From the NCBI RefSeq assembly GCF_022810305.1, contig NZ_JALGQH010000016.1, positions 62,001 to 126,000 of the forward strand: a stretch of 64,000 bases of DNA. The letters are read 5' to 3'. Below are positions 63,002 to 64,000 of the stretch, piece by piece (the stretch's first letter is position 1; each line of letters starts with the position of its first letter). The position numbers were made by a program, and so were the translations under genes. The stretch comes from Rhodococcus sp. ARC_M6. GTDB taxonomy: Bacteria > Actinomycetota > Actinomycetes > Mycobacteriales > Mycobacteriaceae. The notes below the pieces were generated by a model. It saw only the letters and a list, made by a program, of their open reading frames with translations, made no database searches and was not told where the DNA came from.

Positions 63002-63991
63002 ATGGCGATTGGATATGGCAGGTTCGACATCAAGAGGCCGCCGCACATGCCCCAGGAGCACTGGGCATCTGTGGAGCGGGAGATTGAGCGGTTGTCGCGG
63101 GCGCTCGATGCTGACGATGGTGCACAGGCAATAGCCGATCTCAAGTGCTTGGTTGAGTGCATCGCCAAGATTGTCCTCGAGCTCGACGGAAACCCGGCGG
63201 CGTCGAACGCGGTATTCGATGGAACCGTAAAGCAGGCGCACTCCCTTCTATCCGGGCAACCGGGTGATCAGCTGGCGAACAAGAGTGCGTTTGGCCAGAT
63301 GGCGACACAGGCCAGCAAAATCGCCCAGAACCTGGGAGGTATTCGGAACGAGTATGGGGGAGGACACGGACGTGCCCGTGTTCCGAACCTGGACGATGAG
63401 ATGGTCGTGCTCTCGTTGGATGGTGGCTTGTTGTGGGCGCGGTGGGCTCTACGACGGATCGGCTACTTCGCGATCGGTCGACCGGGTCCGCTCATCGAAG
63501 CGCTTGTCGGCAACTCTCGCAGCAACTTCGAGTCAGGAATGTTGAAAGCACGTTTGCTCTCGGCGGATCTGCCGAACCTGGAGCCTCGGTATCAGCGAAG
63601 CATTGGCATGGCAGTGGGACAGAGAGTGATGCGAGAGACGTTCGTCGTTCGGGTAGACGGGCTGAATCCCGTCCTCGCTTCCGACAGTCTGTTGACGTGG
63701 CCACGGGACTACCGGATCGGGCTGGCTCACGGGCTGTGGTTCGACCCCGACGGGAATCTCACTCTCACACCGGCGTCGGTGCAGGAGGCGTTATCGGTAC
63801 TCGAACCGGTGCCGGACTGTGCGGACGACCTCACCGGGTGGGTTGACCAGATCGAAGCGGTCAGGCCGCCTGGTGAACTCAGCGGCGGCTTCGGACCGGA
63901 CAACCGGGCGCAGCAGTTCGTTCTCGGTCGCATCGCTGCACGCCCGGCCGCGGAGCGCTCTGCGCTAAAGCGGTTGGCGGCGAACATCTAG
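63002..63991 (+). CDS. Abortive-infection protein, Abi_C family
   Basis: 329 residues. N-terminal half (about 30-145) matches the Abi_C pattern: a helical region, then GGIRNEYGGGHGRARVP (about 112-128) with the R-N-x-Y-G-x-G-H signature and LWARWALRRIGYF. The C-terminal half (about 165-329) is an unrecognised extension. Proteins of this type abort phage infection, probably as HEPN RNases. It is the only rightward gene of the defence block and ends 9 bp before the window edge. Confidence 0.8.
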   Translation: MAIGYGRFDIKRPPHMPQEHWASVEREIERLSRALDADDGAQAIADLKCLVECIAKIVLELDGNPAASNAVFDGTVKQAHSLLSGQPGDQLANKSAFGQMATQASKIAQNLGGIRNEYGGGHGRARVPNLDDEMVVLSLDGGLLWARWALRRIGYFAIGRPGPLIEALVGNSRSNFESGMLKARLLSADLPNLEPRYQRSIGMAVGQRVMRETFVVRVDGLNPVLASDSLLTWPRDYRIGLAHGLWFDPDGNLTLTPASVQEALSVLEPVPDCADDLTGWVDQIEAVRPPGELSGGFGPDNRAQQFVLGRIAARPAAERSALKRLAANI

Positions 63992-64000
63992 ACGGCGCCC

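Noticed and set aside
3-64000. CRISPR arrays, tRNA or rRNA genes, complete insertion sequences
   Set aside because: No repeat-spacer pattern, tRNA cloverleaf, rRNA sequence or DDE transposase could be recognised on either strand.

Overview
The window looks like an accessory region (plasmid or genomic island) of a Rhodococcus-type actinobacterium (order Mycobacteriales). The evidence is family content: a Lnt/Lgt pair, RipA-like and LGFP-repeat cell-wall proteins, CsoR, an lpqS-cysK2-MFS block as in mycobacteria, an actinobacterial ChrB, high G+C codon use and GTG/TTG starts. No replication, conjugation or intact transposase gene is visible.

Layout. 0-1.7 kb: end of a chromate-resistance pair (ChrB plus MFS). 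2-20 kb and 31-41 kb: a copper/envelope region with secreted peptidoglycan enzymes (NlpC/P60, amidase, M23, L,D-transpeptidase), lipoprotein-processing enzymes (Lnt and an Lgt homologue), thiol-redox and cytochrome genes (ctaD, TlpA proteins, ccsB with a deleted resB), and copper proteins (CopC-CopD fusion, DUF305). 20-31 kb: core copper detoxification (HMA chaperone, CopA, a second P1B ATPase, DUF305 lipoprotein, multicopper oxidase, two-component system). 42.5-48.5 kb: DUF2182/DUF1326, TVP38, MFS, CysK2 and an LpqS-like protein. 49-51.6 kb: three related small secreted proteins. 51.7-64 kb: a defence island with Abi_2, a Lamassu-Cap4-type SMC/nuclease operon, SIR2-HerA, an unknown HEPN-like gene and an Abi_C protein, punctuated by three related 44-bp elements.

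The unifying signal is a 19-bp dyad, CTACTAT-N5-ATAGTAG, found twelve times between 2.2 and 41.1 kb, always with a 5-bp spacer and nearly always just upstream of a gene start. A BlaI/MecI-type repressor and an M56 (BlaR-like) membrane protease overlap by 4 bp at 32.9-34.2 kb and are the obvious candidate regulators. The genes behind the dyads are mostly envelope-maintenance enzymes, not metal pumps. The pumps instead carry a CsoR-type box, and csoR lies at 40.2 kb. My reading is that the island pairs a CsoR-controlled copper export block with a BlaI-controlled second set of envelope enzymes, possibly replacements for copper-sensitive housekeeping copies. The sequence shows the sites and genes; the regulator-site link and the replacement idea are inference.

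Several loci are decayed or rearranged: a P-type ATPase fragment and a metal-associated secreted pseudogene at 2.2-3.1 kb, a resA/resB deletion junction near 17.85 kb, a duplicated 0.3-kb leader at 39.7 and 41.0 kb, a frameshifted DUF6924 gene and an integrase remnant.
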